The notes under the pieces are model-generated. The model did no database searches. It had not been told where the DNA came from and saw only the letters and a program-made list of their open reading frames with translations. DNA of 64,000 nucleotides from Cinclus cinclus. Lineage: Eukaryota; Chordata; Aves; Passeriformes; Cinclidae. A program made the position numbers and the translations under genes. How positions within the stretch are numbered: the first letter of the stretch is position 1; each line of letters starts with the position of its first letter. Shown here piece after piece: positions 1 through 12,900 of the stretch. The stretch is taken from the NCBI RefSeq assembly GCF_963662255.1, contig NC_085059.1, forward strand, positions 15,161,234 to 15,225,233. The letters run 5' to 3'.

Positions 1-738
1 GCAAAACCTGTTGTGACCTCAGTATTTCTTAGAGCTTTGCTCTCAATTACAAGCTGGACTGAAAGCAGTCAATGGCTTCAGCAGTTATTATGAGGGATGG
101 AGAGTGACTATGCATCTGAGGCATGAGGCAGAAGCCTCATTTCCTCTGGAAACGATCTGAAACTTTGACACAGTCAAAACTTAGGGAGAATTGTCTAAGA
201 GGCATCACCATCAACTTTTCAAGAGTTTCTCTTTGTGTCAGGACCATGCTCAATTGAACAGTATCACAGAGAGTCTGTGTCCCCTGACAGCAACTTCCCA
301 CCCTGGGCCTGGAAATCATGACCTATCACCTGCAGCCTTCAGTTTCTCTAGTAGGATGCACTGGGAAGCAATCATGCTCTTAAGGTCTTGTTTCTCTTTC
401 TCCAGCATGGTTTTAGTGCAATTTGAAGTGTAATAGATCTCCCAGGAGATGACTGTGCTGTCCCTGATCTGTCCTCTTCTTCTGTAATCATTTATGCTGC
501 AAAAACAATGCAAAACTATCCAGAAGTGGGACTGGGAAATTTCCAGGAGTCATCGTGAAGCTTAACAGAAAATCTGGGGACAGTGCTCTGAAGAGAGGGG
601 AACTCTGGTTAATTGGGTCAACTCCAGGGAAAATCCTGTTGGGACAGAGTCTGGAAGATGACAGCAATGAACCAGCAGAAATGGATTTCTATGACTTTTG
701 TTCTGTGGGTTGAAAGCTGTGCTTAGCATGAAAGAAGC

Positions 739-776
739 AAAAAAAATAAAAATAAAAATAAAAATTAAAAAAAAAA
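739..776 (+). repeat. A-rich (AAAAT)n tract
   Basis: Runs of A broken by single or double T at about 6-bp spacing. Confidence 0.9.
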
Positions 777-1293
777 TCAATTTACTGTCCCTTATTCCCA
801 AATGTAGATGGCTACCAAGAAGGGGCAGCGCTGCCAAGCTCAGTGGTCCTTGTCATGGAATTCAAGGATCTCCACATGGAAACTGGGTGAAATCAAACAG
901 ATTTTTCATTAAGAGAACCGTGCCTCCTGCTTTTCCGAGCTTTGCTACCCCATGTGTCCTTGTGCTGACAGTAATTGGTGCACTATGCACAGGACCTGTG
1001 GCAAGGGCCATACACACTTCAGGGCTACCAGATCAGATGCAAGCATTTAACACTTGAACACCCTCACCTACCTCTGGTCTCTTCATCTCATGGGATCATT
1101 TATTTCTACTCCTTTTTCGTGGCCTGGTGGAGCTGGTTGCACATGGGGAGGCAGCAGGGCCTCCATGCTCCAAGCCCAGGGTGGGATGGAGTGTGGAAGG
1201 CAGGGCATGCTCCCGACTGAGGGAAATACCAGGGTATCATTATGTGGTGATTCAGCCTCCTTTCCAAATCACCAGGCGAGGATCAGAGAGCCT

Positions 1294-1308
1294 GGGGGGG
1301 GGGGGGGG
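1294..1308 (+). repeat. Poly(G) run of 15
   Basis: Fifteen consecutive G residues in otherwise unremarkable sequence. Confidence 0.95.
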
Positions 1309-2569
1309 CTTTGCCCTCAGCCCTGTAGATGCAAACTCCCCACAAAGCCAGTAAACAGTCGCTGTATCTCTAATCAGAGCCTGAGCGTGCGTCTAAATTT
1401 AACATCCAAATTGTGAACCTCTGTCAAAGACATGCCCAAATCTGTCAGCTTGAAATGAGGGAACAAACACAGCGCTGAGATTCAAAGCGTGTGCGTGGGG
1501 AGACCGTGGAGATGGGTGATTTGGGGGGATTGGTGCAGGAAAAGGCTATTTCTGGCTAGCTGGGGCGAGTGGCTGGGGCTTGGCCAGGGGCTACTCTGGG
1601 GGCCCTCCCAGGGGTCTCCTGCAAAGTGTGGGCTGCTGTGTTTGTTGGCCATATCGCAGAAAAGTGCTACAGCCTGCCAGGAAGCAGGTGTGGCCCCAGC
1701 CCCACCTTTTGATTCCCTTCAAGAGGAGCATTTAAAAGCAGTAAAAACCCAAAACACAAAACAAAGCGAGTGCTGAGTGCACCCAGAGCAGCATTCCCAT
1801 CATGAGCTGTGGTGGAGGCTTGGCTTAAAGTTTTGAGATCGGAAGATTAAAGAAAAATCATAATTTTCATCGGGAAATAAGGACAAATGTTCCCTTATTA
1901 CTCTTTTGCCAGCATGTATTCCAAGTTCTCTTTCTTCCTCTCTCGCTTTCTTCCCTCACCTCCCTCCATTTTCTCTTCCTTTTTTCTTCAATACAAGAAA
2001 CAGCCTCTTCCCCACGATAAGGACCAAGCAAAATCACTCCCAAACACATCAACTTCCTTGTCAGAGGCTGCAAGAACAGGGAAAGACAGGAGATGAGATT
2101 GGCTGTTCAAGTAGTTAGTTTAACAACACATTTCAATGGGCACCGTGAAACAGAGAGAGCAAAGGGAGTAAATCCCATAAAATGGTGAGTACAAGGTTTT
2201 GGGAAAGCAAATAGGAGATGGCACACTGTTCTCCTGGCTTGGTGGAGCACAAGGGGTCCAGCCACAGATGGGGCAATGTCCTTACAGCTGCCTCCCAAGC
2301 AGGGTCAGCCAGAAAGCAAAGTCACAGAGCTAAATGGGCACTATGTTGGCCATGTCTGTGAAATGTTTTGCTTCCCAGTGCTGAAACAGCCTGCAGGGGG
2401 GTTGTGCTGCTTGGTTAATATTTGCCCTCTCCTCTGCCACAGTGATTTTGGTGGAATTGGATCCTTTCCCACTTGGGGAGCTCCCTGATGGCTGCTCACA
2501 ATCACCCTGTTGTGGGGTTTGAATTGTCTCTGGAGATGGGTGTCTTTCAAACTGTTTTCTTGGAATTTG

Positions 2570-2584
2570 AAAAAAAAAAAAAAA
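2570..2584 (+). repeat. Poly(A) run of 15
   Basis: Fifteen A residues; no flanking duplication or retroposed sequence recognised. Confidence 0.9.
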
Positions 2585-5500
2585 GAACAAAACCATCCCA
2601 TCTTTCGAGATCCTGCTCCTGCATTTGGCTGTGCATTCTCTGCTTGGTTTTGCAGTGCAGAAGAATAAATACATCCGGGAGATGCTACACAAAGCCAGAA
2701 AACTAAAGAAAAGAGCCCCTGAAGTTACAGTGTTTCCTTCTTCAATGTATCTCGGGGTTTTCCAGCGCCTCTGGATGGTTTCTTAGGGCTGATGTTTGCA
2801 GAAGGGCTTGCACCAGCCTGATTGGGGCCTGTGTTAGTGTGGGTGCAGCTTTTTGCTGGACTTGCAGATTCCATCCAGGCACAATTGGGCTGTTCCTTCC
2901 CCATCTCGACTTTCCAATCTCTGAATGGCTAGGATAAGAGTTTTGGAAATAATTTCCAGCTTGCTGGACAGCCTGGAGCAAGGCAGCTGATCATGTAGAA
3001 CCCAGAGCACGTGCCTTTTACAGCCAAGGACTGCCCTTGCTCCCAGCGTCCCATGAAATGCTGTCAACGCCAGTGCCAGACCTGTGCCATAACCATCTCA
3101 TGGCTGAGCTGTGTTCCTGGGGCAAAGTGGCTCTGTACTGATGGGGTGAGCTGTACTGAGGGCTTCTCAGCTGCAGAGCCATGGAAAGCCATGGGATTGA
3201 TGAGTGTCATGCTGGAGTACAGAGCAGTGAGCCTTTCCTGTGGAGGTCATACACATGTGCCTGAGCAGAACAGGTAAAGTCCTAAAACACTACAGATGTT
3301 CCTTCCACCATCTCCCAGCTAAACCAGGCAGGTGCTTTAACTCAGGGGTTCTGAGTACTCCAAGAAGCTTGGACTGACATCCTCTATGGGGTGTTGGTGG
3401 AATAGAAAGTCCCTTGAAGGAGTTTGGGGAAAGCTTGTGAGACACTGAGTTGTGTGGGGCGGTCTGGGCCCCAGGTTGGGAGGGAGATCTGGCAGAGATA
3501 ACCTTTTTCCTCTGCTGCTGGTAAAAATGCTTCATTCTGAGGCAGCCCTGCCTTCCCCAAGCCTGGTCTGACATGGCCAGGGGACCTGCAAGGGGTCCTG
3601 CCAGACCACCATTCAGGGCTGACAGTGGAACAGGGTGGAATGCTGTCCCTTGAGTGGTGCAAGACTTGGAGGAGTTGAGCCAGAGAGGAGATGGCAGGAT
3701 GGCCTTCCACATGGGAAGAGCAGCTGGGAAGCATTTAGTTACTTTGATGTGCAACTCCTCCTTCCCCCTTACAGCTGGATGCTTTTGCCACCTTTGCCAC
3801 TGTGCCAGACTGCACAGGTTGGATGCTCAGACCCAGACTGACTCTAAAGGCATCTTGCTCCATGACATCTTACTGTGTGTGGCTTCCTCCAACCAGCCAC
3901 TCACCCCCTTCTCCCTGGCACATCTCACCCATTCGCCCATCCTTGGGGCTTTGGCTGTGCCCTGATGCTTCTCTTGCTGCCCTGGGCTGACTCTTCACTG
4001 GAGCAAGCAGGTGCTGTGTGTCTTTTCCTCCAAGCCATCCTCTGTCCAAGAGCATCACCTGGTACGTGAAGCCAAAGGCTTTCTCTTGCCACCCTTCCAC
4101 CTGCAACGCACATTTCTCTCTGCTCGGTGAGGAACCCAGAGAGAGCTCTACTGCTACCAACACCTAGGCCTGGCTCAGATTTGTCACCTAGCCGAGGTGT
4201 TATTGTTGTGAGCTCATCTGTTAGGCACAGGACAACTCCAACACGCTTGAACTCTCTGTAGAGCTGTGAGGGTCAATGATCTCTCTCTGTCTTGGCATTG
4301 CAAAATCATTCTAGAGCAAGAGTTAATGGGAGCAGCTCCAGAGCTATGGAGTGAGGCCCTCAGTGAGGTCTGGGGGGATTGAAGGAACCTTGCAGTGCCA
4401 ACTGCCTTGCTGCTTCCTCTGTGCAGGGAAAGTGTGACATGAGGGAAGTGAACTTCTTTGTGCTAAGAGGGAAGCATCCTTATGCATTATTCTTAATCCC
4501 TTTCCTCTGCTCTCCCCAGTTAGGGTAGCAAGTAAATCCTGCTTATGATCCAAAAGCTGCCACTGTACAGATAACCACTGGAGGTGTTGAGGGGTGGACA
4601 AGGACAGCAGCTATGACAGCCAGGAGACAGGGAGGAGACAGCACATCCCACTGGTGGCTCTCATGGGAATGGGGTACCTGCTGGCTGGGACAAGAAACAG
4701 CCCTGGGGCTGGAGAAGGGGCAGTCAGTGCTGGTAGGAAGGAGTCTTGGAGGGAACTGCTCACCAGGCAGGGTGTGAGGGACCTTGGGCTGGGCACCACA
4801 GTGCAGCAGCCCAAACATTTTGGCACAAGAGCCAAGTGGAGCATGCCAGGATCTCTCATGAGTGTGCCCCAACTCTGCTGCTGCTGGGACTGTGCACCAC
4901 TCACCCTGTGATTCAGCTGCCATGGAGGCTTTTAGCACCAAGGACCTCATACCTCAGTCACTGCAAACTATCTGTGAGAGCTCACAAGGGATCCTAGGCT
5001 CTTCCCTGATTGCTTTCTCCTGCCAAAACTCATACTGAGCCTTTCACATTTTCCTCATGCTTGGGATGCAAGTTATCTTACACTGATAATCATTCCCCTG
5101 TCTGCAGACTGCTAAGGGAATCGGGTGTGTGGGACCACATTGTCAATCCTGCTACCATTCAGATCCACTGGCCAGCTTTGGCCAAATTTAACCAGATAGG
5201 CAAAGACTTGAAAGGAGTTAACTTTGCACAAGCTTGTGAAAGGCAGTCGGACAGAGGAGAGAAATCCAAATTAGGACTCCCAGCTGGAAGAAAAAGCTCT
5301 AATGTAAGCCCAACCCAATTATTAGACATCAGAGAATCCACACAACAGGGAGCGCCACAGGCAACCAAGCTTCATGAATTCTGTTTACTGAGGTGCTGCA
5401 AAACTGGGAGAGCCGAGGTCCCCACACACAAATCCCATCTGACCCACCAGAGCTGTGGACCCAAACAGGGCTCAGCTCACCCCAGCCTGGTGAGAGCAGA

Positions 5501-6898
5501 AGCTCTGCTCAGTGTTGAAGAGGCTCTGACCCTGAGCTGTCTGACCCTGCGAGTCCTCACTGTCACCTGAACTCAACCTGGTGTTGGTAATGAGGCCACT
5601 GCCCTCATCACCTGAGTGCTGGTAGCCCTCCAGTGACTCCCCGCCTGGAACATACGTGCCAATCTAAAATCGCTAGAATTCTTTGGGAAGGAGCCCAAGA
5701 GCATCTTGGCGTGCAGAGCTGCGTGAGGGACCTTGTGCCCTGCTGCACGCAGGTGAGGAGCCCCAGCGCTCGGCAGGACAGGGACTGCTCAGCCTCTGTC
5801 TGCCCTGCAGCCCAGCCCTGCCCACCGTGCTCCTCCCTCACCTCTTCCCTCCTACCCAGCGATTCTCCTTCACCCGCAGACCTGTTCCTGCGCTCATCCG
5901 ACCACGGTCTCCTTCCCCTGCCCAGCACCGTGCTGGTGTTTCCCTTCTGCTGCCCGAAGGTGAGCACGGATCATTGCTCTGCTCTGCCTGCAGCCCCTCT
6001 CGCTCCGCTGCCATCTGCTCACACTGCTCCTTCCCGTCCCTCTCCTGCCTTTGGAGGCAGCGTAAGGACACAGAGGACAAAAAATGAATGAGACAATCAG
6101 AGCATCATCCTCCCAAGTAAAAGGACGGCTGGCCAGGATGCCAGCAGCCGTGCCACAAAAATCCCCTGCAGCAGATACGTATTGAATGCAAAGGGATACC
6201 TGCAAGCTGACTGAAAACCTTCATCTGGCAGACCTGCCCGCAGCCGCCCACCTCCTGTGCCGTGTCCAAAGCGCTGCACAAGCAGCTGCAAGGCCAGTCC
6301 GTGCCCTGGGGGAGCTCGGCATTTCCCCGGAGAAAAGATCAGCCCCCAGGACAGACGCGTTTGCCCAGGCCGGTCTCATTGCCACAGTATGTCCCTGTCA
6401 GCTCCTGTTACGCTCCCAGCACCGGTCACTACCTCCCGCTCCGGCCTCTCTGCTGGAAGCGATTTTCTGGGATCTCCCGCCATTGCAGCACCTCTGTGGA
6501 GCCAGCAACGGTGCATGGACGCTGCTTGGAGCACCTGTGACAACCAGGCTGGGCACAGAGTGTCCCTGTCAACCTGGGCCATATGGAGTATCTATTAATG
6601 GCATAACCAGTGTCTCCCGGGCCACCTGAGTCACAGCATCTATCCAACGTGCAGCCCGGCCACTCAGAAATAGTCACACCATGTAAGAGCATCAAAATAG
6701 CCCTGCTTGGCTACCTCCCTATTCTCTCTCTCCCAGTATGGCCACTTTTGATTACTTAGTAGAGGGGCATAAAAAAGAAGGCACAGGTAACCCACTCCTT
6801 CTCTGACTTGTCATTATCTGTGCAAGTTCGTGGCTGATCTTGGGCTGTTGCGTTTAAAAACCTTCACTGGAGCCATCCATCCCAAATGGATCAAAACC

Positions 6899-7035
6899 TT
6901 GTTGAAGCCAAATACAGCTTTGGTGTGTGCAATATCCTGTGGCAATTTGTTCCACAGTTAATTATGCGCTCTGTACAGAAAAAGAAAGTGTTTCCTTTGG
7001 TTTGTTTCAACCCTGCTCCTTGTCCATTTCTGAGC
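6899..7035 (-). mobile_element. Old CR1/L3-type LINE fragment
   Basis: Contains a diverged form of a common reptile and bird repeat: ATCCTGTGGCAATTTGTTCC, then CAGTTAATTATGCGCTCTGT, then TTTCCTTTGGTTTGTTTCAA. I recognise the consensus from memory only; divergence is substantial, indicating an ancient insertion. Orientation is judged from the usual antisense appearance of this family and is uncertain. Confidence 0.55.
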
Positions 7036-9268
7036 TACAAACCTTTCCAGCAGCCCTTGCAGCCTGCCCCTCCCTGGAGCTCCTACTTCCAAGAATTAGA
7101 GAAGAAAGTTTCTTTGCTAATAAAGCAGTACCTGCCTCATTGCCAAGGAAAAAGTGTGGTTAGAGGAAAAACTGCTTGCTCAGCAGATCAGCTTGTTAAT
7201 AGACAATGCAGCATCCATGTTACCAACCCAGTTTAAGAATTTTAAAAGGACTCAGGGGTATCTAATCCTCTTATGTTTGTCCATGATACAGGAGGAAGCC
7301 CACTGCTAACTGCTCGGGGTGCACTTGAATGCTCCACACGTGGCAAAAAACAAAGTGAGGTGCACGGAGCAGGGAATGCCATTGCTGGAGCATGCAGTAG
7401 CTGGAACGATCCTGCAGGACTTGCCTTGGAGCAGTTGGCAGGAGAGCAGGATGCAAAATGCATTAGTTCCTAACAGATGTTTGATTCCAGGTGTCGTGCC
7501 TCCTTTGAACTTTCCCTTCGTACATGAATGATGCTTGTTTGTTTGCAGGGTTGGGAGATGCACTGGTTTGGGAACAGTAGGACTTGAAATGCATCCATGG
7601 TGCAAGGGAAAGGCTCGGGAGACGAGCGGACCCTGCTGCGCTCTTCCCTCCACAGGCAGGGCAGGTGGGCTCATTTTGGGAATGTTACAGAGCACGCTGG
7701 AGTACAACAGGCAGACTGGGAGACGCAGACACCGAACGCCCGGCTGAGTTAGAGACCTCTCCCCTGCCCAGACCCTCTGGAACCCCAACCCTTTAGCAGA
7801 CAGGCGGATGTCCCTGAACCCTTCCCGATAATGTGAGGTGTGCTGCACATTAGGAGGTGATAAAACTACACAATACCAAGCCCGGAGATTTTGCTGACCC
7901 GAATCCCGAGACAGCCCAGCCTTGCTCAGTAGCCCAATACAGACAGCTTGCTTTCTGTCCCGAAGCTCCGATAACCTCCCAGGTCTCTCTGGCCGACAGC
8001 CTGGAGAGCCACGGCAGCTCCCTACACATCCCCTGCCTGCTCTTTGCCCCTCTGAGTGCCGGGATAGGGGGAACAGAGCATTCCATGTCCACCTGCCGGG
8101 ATCCAGGGCACCCTGGGTGAAGCAGGAGCCCGCTGGCCACAGTCCTGCCTGCTCAGCAGAGCCTGCCCAGCTCGTACCCCATACATCCTGAATTTCCGCA
8201 TCTCCTGCAAACTCTCAGCCCTCCGCAGCCACAAATGCAAAGGAGCCAGAGCTTTCTTTTAAGAGTTTTCTCTTGAAGCAACCCCAGTCGCGTGACCACT
8301 GATCTTTGCCCCTCTGGAGTGCTGCGCTCCACCGAGCCCGCCTTCAATTTCCCGGGAGGCTGATTAGCTGATAAGGGCAGTTTGGAAGGGCGCCGCTGGC
8401 TCCCAGGGCCCAGGCCTGCCTCCCTGTATTTTCACCTCTTTTATCAGGGCTGCACATGTACATAGGAAATAATTCCTGCACGCCCTGAAGTGCAACTGGG
8501 CTTGCTCTGGGCACCTGACAGTGAACGAAGGTGCAGACATACAAATGGTGGCTTCAGCTCCCTGGCTCTGCTGCCCGTCGTGGAGGGGCATAAGGACAGG
8601 TGAGGAGCTCTTACCTGAGTGTACAAGGAAGCAGGGCTGGACAACACCAGCGCTGTGACTACACTCAGGGATTCCTAAAGCAGAGCCCAGCTCGAGGTGG
8701 CAGTGGCTTAGTGGGGCACGTGGGGACAGAGTTGGGAGCGGTACCACCTCACCCCGGTGAGTGGGGTTGTACATGGCCAACAGCCGAGCCTACAGCCAGA
8801 CTCCATCGCTGCTCCTGCCACAGCTCATCCATTCACTTCAGCAAAAGCTTGCTCCCTGCAGAAATCCTGCGCTGTTCAGACACCTGGAGTGCTTCTCCGC
8901 TCACTCCCTCCACACCTGCCTTGCTCTGCAGCGTCCCTTTTGCCTTTGATACCTGGAGCCCACCTGCTTGCACTGGCTGCAGCCTGCTGAAGCTTCCCAG
9001 CTCAGACCAGATGCAAACACGAATGAAGCTTCTCCTGCCTCCTTCCATAAGCCCCGTGATAGGGGTGCCAGAAGGGAGGAAGAGATTAAAAGCTCTGCAT
9101 CCCAAAGCTCAATCTGTAGGTGAAGGCTGCTTCCAGCAAAAGTTATTCACATGCAAAAGCAGTTTCACGACTAAATCTCTGCATCCTCCTTGCCTTCCTC
9201 CATCCATGCTGTACAGACTGCTCCCTGAGTCATTTCAACTCCCCACACCGGTGAGCAGCGTGCCTTAC

Positions 9269-9620
9269 CTGTTGCAACAGGAGAGAGACCTCTCCTGAAG
9301 TTCACTGTCTCTCTGCTCCCTCCGCTGAAAATCCTCTCCCGCAGCAGCAGCACCTCGCTGGCTGCCGGGGATCCATGGTGCTTGCAAATCACAGAGGGCT
9401 CCGAGAAATCCCTGCAAGAAGGGGTTCTGCCGGCTGAAACTCCGGCGGCACCGGTCGGGAGCAGCGAGGGAGAAAGTTGCGAGGGGTGGAACTCGCTCGC
9501 AGGAGCGCCAGCCCTTCCGTGACGGGCTGGAGGAGGAGAAGAAGCATCGCCCGCTCCCTCGCTGCCGAAGTGGAGCTGTGTGTGTGTGCGTGTGTCAGAG
9601 CTGGGCAAGGACCCAAGCCT
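9269..9620 (-). promoter_or_regulatory. Candidate promoter and first exon of a leftward gene
   Basis: A block richer in G, C and CpG than its surroundings. Read on the minus strand it ends in TTGCAACAG followed by a strong gtaagg donor (exon edge at 9269). No TATA box is clear; an AP-1 site (TGAGTCA, 9226-9232) lies just past the donor. A frame is open across the block but the predicted peptide is low-complexity and unrecognised, so a non-coding first exon is more likely. In other amniotes FAT2 lies downstream of SPARC in the same orientation, which would fit, but no FAT2 coding exon is present in the leftmost 9 kb. Confidence 0.3.
9577..9595 (+). repeat. (TG)n tract
   Basis: Nine TG steps with one CG interruption, inside the candidate promoter/exon block. 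Confidence 0.9.
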
Positions 9621-9696
9621 TAGAGCCAAATAATTGCAGCGCTTTTTACTGTTAGATTAACTAGCATTGCCATGAAATCCAGGGCTTCAACTGCAA

Positions 9697-9717
9697 GGGG
9701 GGGGGGGGGGGGGGGGG
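9697..9717 (+). repeat. Poly(G) run of 21
   Basis: Twenty-one consecutive G residues followed by AGGAGGTGGGG, about 80 bp left-to-right after the candidate first exon at 9269-9620. A run of this kind is hard to sequence and able to form G-quadruplexes. Confidence 0.95.
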
Positions 9718-9889
9718 AGGAGGTGGGGTGGTGGAATATGTCAGGTAAATCCCTCCAACACACCTGAAAAACTCAAAGATTGTTTTTAACTATCTGCCAG
9801 GTGGGTGTTGTAAGGAGGGATGGGTAGAAGGGGGTGGGGGAAACCTGAATCTGCCCTCAGAGCAGCTGCATTCGAGAGGCACTTTGAAG

Positions 9890-9908
9890 GTTGTTGTTGT
9901 TGTTGTTT
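9890..9908 (+). repeat. (GTT)n microsatellite
   Basis: Six GTT units. Confidence 0.9.
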
Positions 9909-12900
9909 GTGGTGGGGGAGCCCCCAGAAACCTCAGCTGCTGCCAGTAAGCCCTGGGGTGCTCCGTGCTGCAGAGAGAGGGGATGAAAAGGTGGTCCTGT
10001 CCTGAAAAGGCAGGAGGCAGAGCAGAGAGAGGGAGGCAGCAAGGAGAGGTGGCAGCATGGGGAGATTGTTCTTTGTACAAATAGAGCATCCTCACTTTGG
10101 GGGGGTTGTTCAGGGCTGGACCATGGTGAAAGGACACAGGCCCTTCTGTGGGTGTTTCTGTGGGGGTCCTTTTTGTCCCCTTCTGCCTCCCCTCTTCCTT
10201 TCCACCCCAAACCCCAGTAAATACTAGCATTCCCCCTTTAGACTGAAGTGAGGTTTGAACGGGGTAGCTCTCGACATGGGAGATGAATATTCAGCTTTAG
10301 GTGAAGTTTCCTCCCCCTCTGGTGAATTTTTGCAGATGAAATTATCAGAATGCTTTCTGTATGGTTTTAGGGGAAAAGAAATGGAAATGGCATAATTTTA
10401 ACTCCCAGGCACATAGGTGCCTGGCTGCTCCTCATGAGGTTCCATGTACAATGATGGCATAGAAATGAGTGGAGGAGAGAGACAGGGTCTATTAACATCC
10501 CATTAGAGGAGGAGTGCAAACATGCACCTTACTGGTCACCAGCAAGCCTCCCAAGACAGGAGGTTATTAATCCTCTGGCCACATGTACAGCCTCAGCTGG
10601 AACTTGTCTCAAACTAGATGCTGTCAATTTAAATCATGTGGCACCAGTCCGTTGGAAAATCCATATGATTTCATGGTGCAAGTCCAAAAAGATGTGATGA
10701 AGTTAGCCCATGATATACTGGGGCTACTTGGAGTTGTTGGTGGAGATGAGTGAATGAAATAGGGTAAATTCACCAGAAAATGTGGTTTTGATGGAATCAA
10801 AATTGGTCAGGAATTTAAATTAAATCTAGGGCATTTGTACTAAAAATGAGAGAAGAAATGTGCATGGTATGGTGAGACAGAACAATCTCCCTGGGGTCAC
10901 TGGGACACTGCTGTGTTGGGAAATCTCTATAGCTTTTGTGCTTCAAATGTACTTGTTGGGTGCTCTGCTCACAGCATCTTAACTCCACTTGGAAAGTGAC
11001 TTTGATTTCAAGCTTGTTCATGGCCTTTCAGAAACGCTTTGAACTGAATGGGAGGAAGGCAAAAACTTAGTTGGATTTACATGCACAGTTTGTCTATTTT
11101 TTCCAGCTGGTTTGTTCAGATGATTTCTAGGGGAACTTGTAGTGAAGTTTTGTGGATTATGAAAGTGACAGGAGAAGTAATAGTACCTTGAAATTGCAAA
11201 TTAGCTCCTCTTCAAGGACATCTCATGAGAGGAGGCCAGGTGATCAGCCAGTGATGGCAATGGGAGGCACGTGTTGGAGGAAGGAAAGGAAAAGTTCTTT
11301 CACACAAGCTGCATGTCTCATGCCTCACAGCTGAGGAAGGTGAGAAAATCAGGTATTGGTGGCTGGATTTCAGCAGGGCTGATGCAGGGCTCAGAACAAT
11401 ACTTGTATTATATTTAGACACACCAAGGTGCAAGTGAGCAAACCTCTGGCTTCAGGGCATCAGCTGATTGCTGCAAGAACCAGCATTTCCTTATGTTTGG
11501 AGCCTTTTATGACCGCATGTGTGCCTTGTTCCTTCTGTTTGCATCTAGAGCAGTGGGGACTTGGTCTCATCTTGTGCAGCAAGGTGTGAACCCTCAGTGA
11601 GCAAGGCCATCAGTGCTGATCTTAGCAATGCCACCCACGAGCCAGCTCTCCCTGTCTGCGCTGTCTTCTTGCTCTCCCAGGTGGTGACAAGGGCCCTCTT
11701 TCATCCCTTTTCTTTGCTCTGCTGATGAAATGCTCTTTGGGGAGGCTGGTGCTCATGTAAGAAGTATGCATCAATCGGGCCCTGCAGAAAAATTGGGTGT
11801 AAGCTGGTTAGTACCCGATCCCCTTACAGAAAATGTACAATATCTAGTGAATGCAAAAGCCACTGACAACTCCACCTTGTTGCCAGCAGGCTGGTGGCAC
11901 TGGGTGTTCCTTCCCACAGAGGTGGCAGAGCATGGTACTTGTTGGCGGCAGGGGACTTAGCCCTCAGAAAAAACTTTGCTCCTTGGCTGTGGAGCAGCGG
12001 GACATGACTGAAGGAGGGCTTGATTATCCAAAAGCCCACCTGGTTTTGCAAATGGACCAGATGGTTTAATAACAAACATTACCTTTCCTAATTAAATTAT
12101 GGCTTTGGGGTGAGCAGCAGTCTAGCTATGGAACCCCCAAAATCCTAATATTATACTTAGCTGGGATACTAAGATGGACTTCTGCCTTCCATACAAAGAC
12201 AAACATAGAGCACATTTGGGTTGGTTACTATCCCAGTGGTCCACGAAGTCCAAGAAGCAGAGGAGAACTTTTTTTGAGGTCCAGCTGTTCATTTTGTATC
12301 AGTGGTGGGTGAGAGCCTGGAAATGGTGAAAACTTTCTGGCTCTGCCTCCTCAACTCTCCTGCTCAACTTGAAGTTGGGCCGGGTTGGGAAGAAAAGCGT
12401 TGTGTTTATCCCAAGGAACAACTCCTGCTCCTGCAGAAAGGGGTAGGTTGCAGAATTACCTGTGGCTGCAAGCAGAGAGGATTGGCCTGGTTGGGGGAAC
12501 TGTGCCAGGAGGAAAGAAAGAAGATGGAACTGTGAACGATGCCTGGCTTTGTCCTTCTTCACACCACTCAGACAGTCAGTCAAAAAAAGCCAACAGCACT
12601 CCATAAGCTGCTGTCAACGCTTCATGCCACCATTTCCCGCTGTCAGGATCTCTCTCACCCTGTCAGAAGCAATGGGACCTTTTTCAGGGTGTGAGGAATG
12701 TCAGAGCTCCATCACTTGGCTGGCAAGGGTGCTTCTTTCTTCCTAATCACGGGGAGAGATTTCATTTCCTGGTTCCACCCAAGATCTCCGTGTAATAAAG
12801 CCAAGACGTTCTGCTGTGGGTTACCTGCATGCAGAGTTCTGCAGTGAAGCAGCGTGTTCAGGCTGGGGTAGGGAAATCACCACGGGTCTCTCTGCACCAG

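Larger units (their letters stand above)
1..9268. other. Intergenic, no supported gene
   Basis: No exon with recognisable protein similarity on either strand. Contains an A-rich tract, a poly(G) run, a poly(A) run and one old LINE fragment, listed separately. Moderately GC-rich patches near 5.7-6.1 and 7.8-8.3 kb carry no recognisable coding sequence. Confidence 0.7.
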
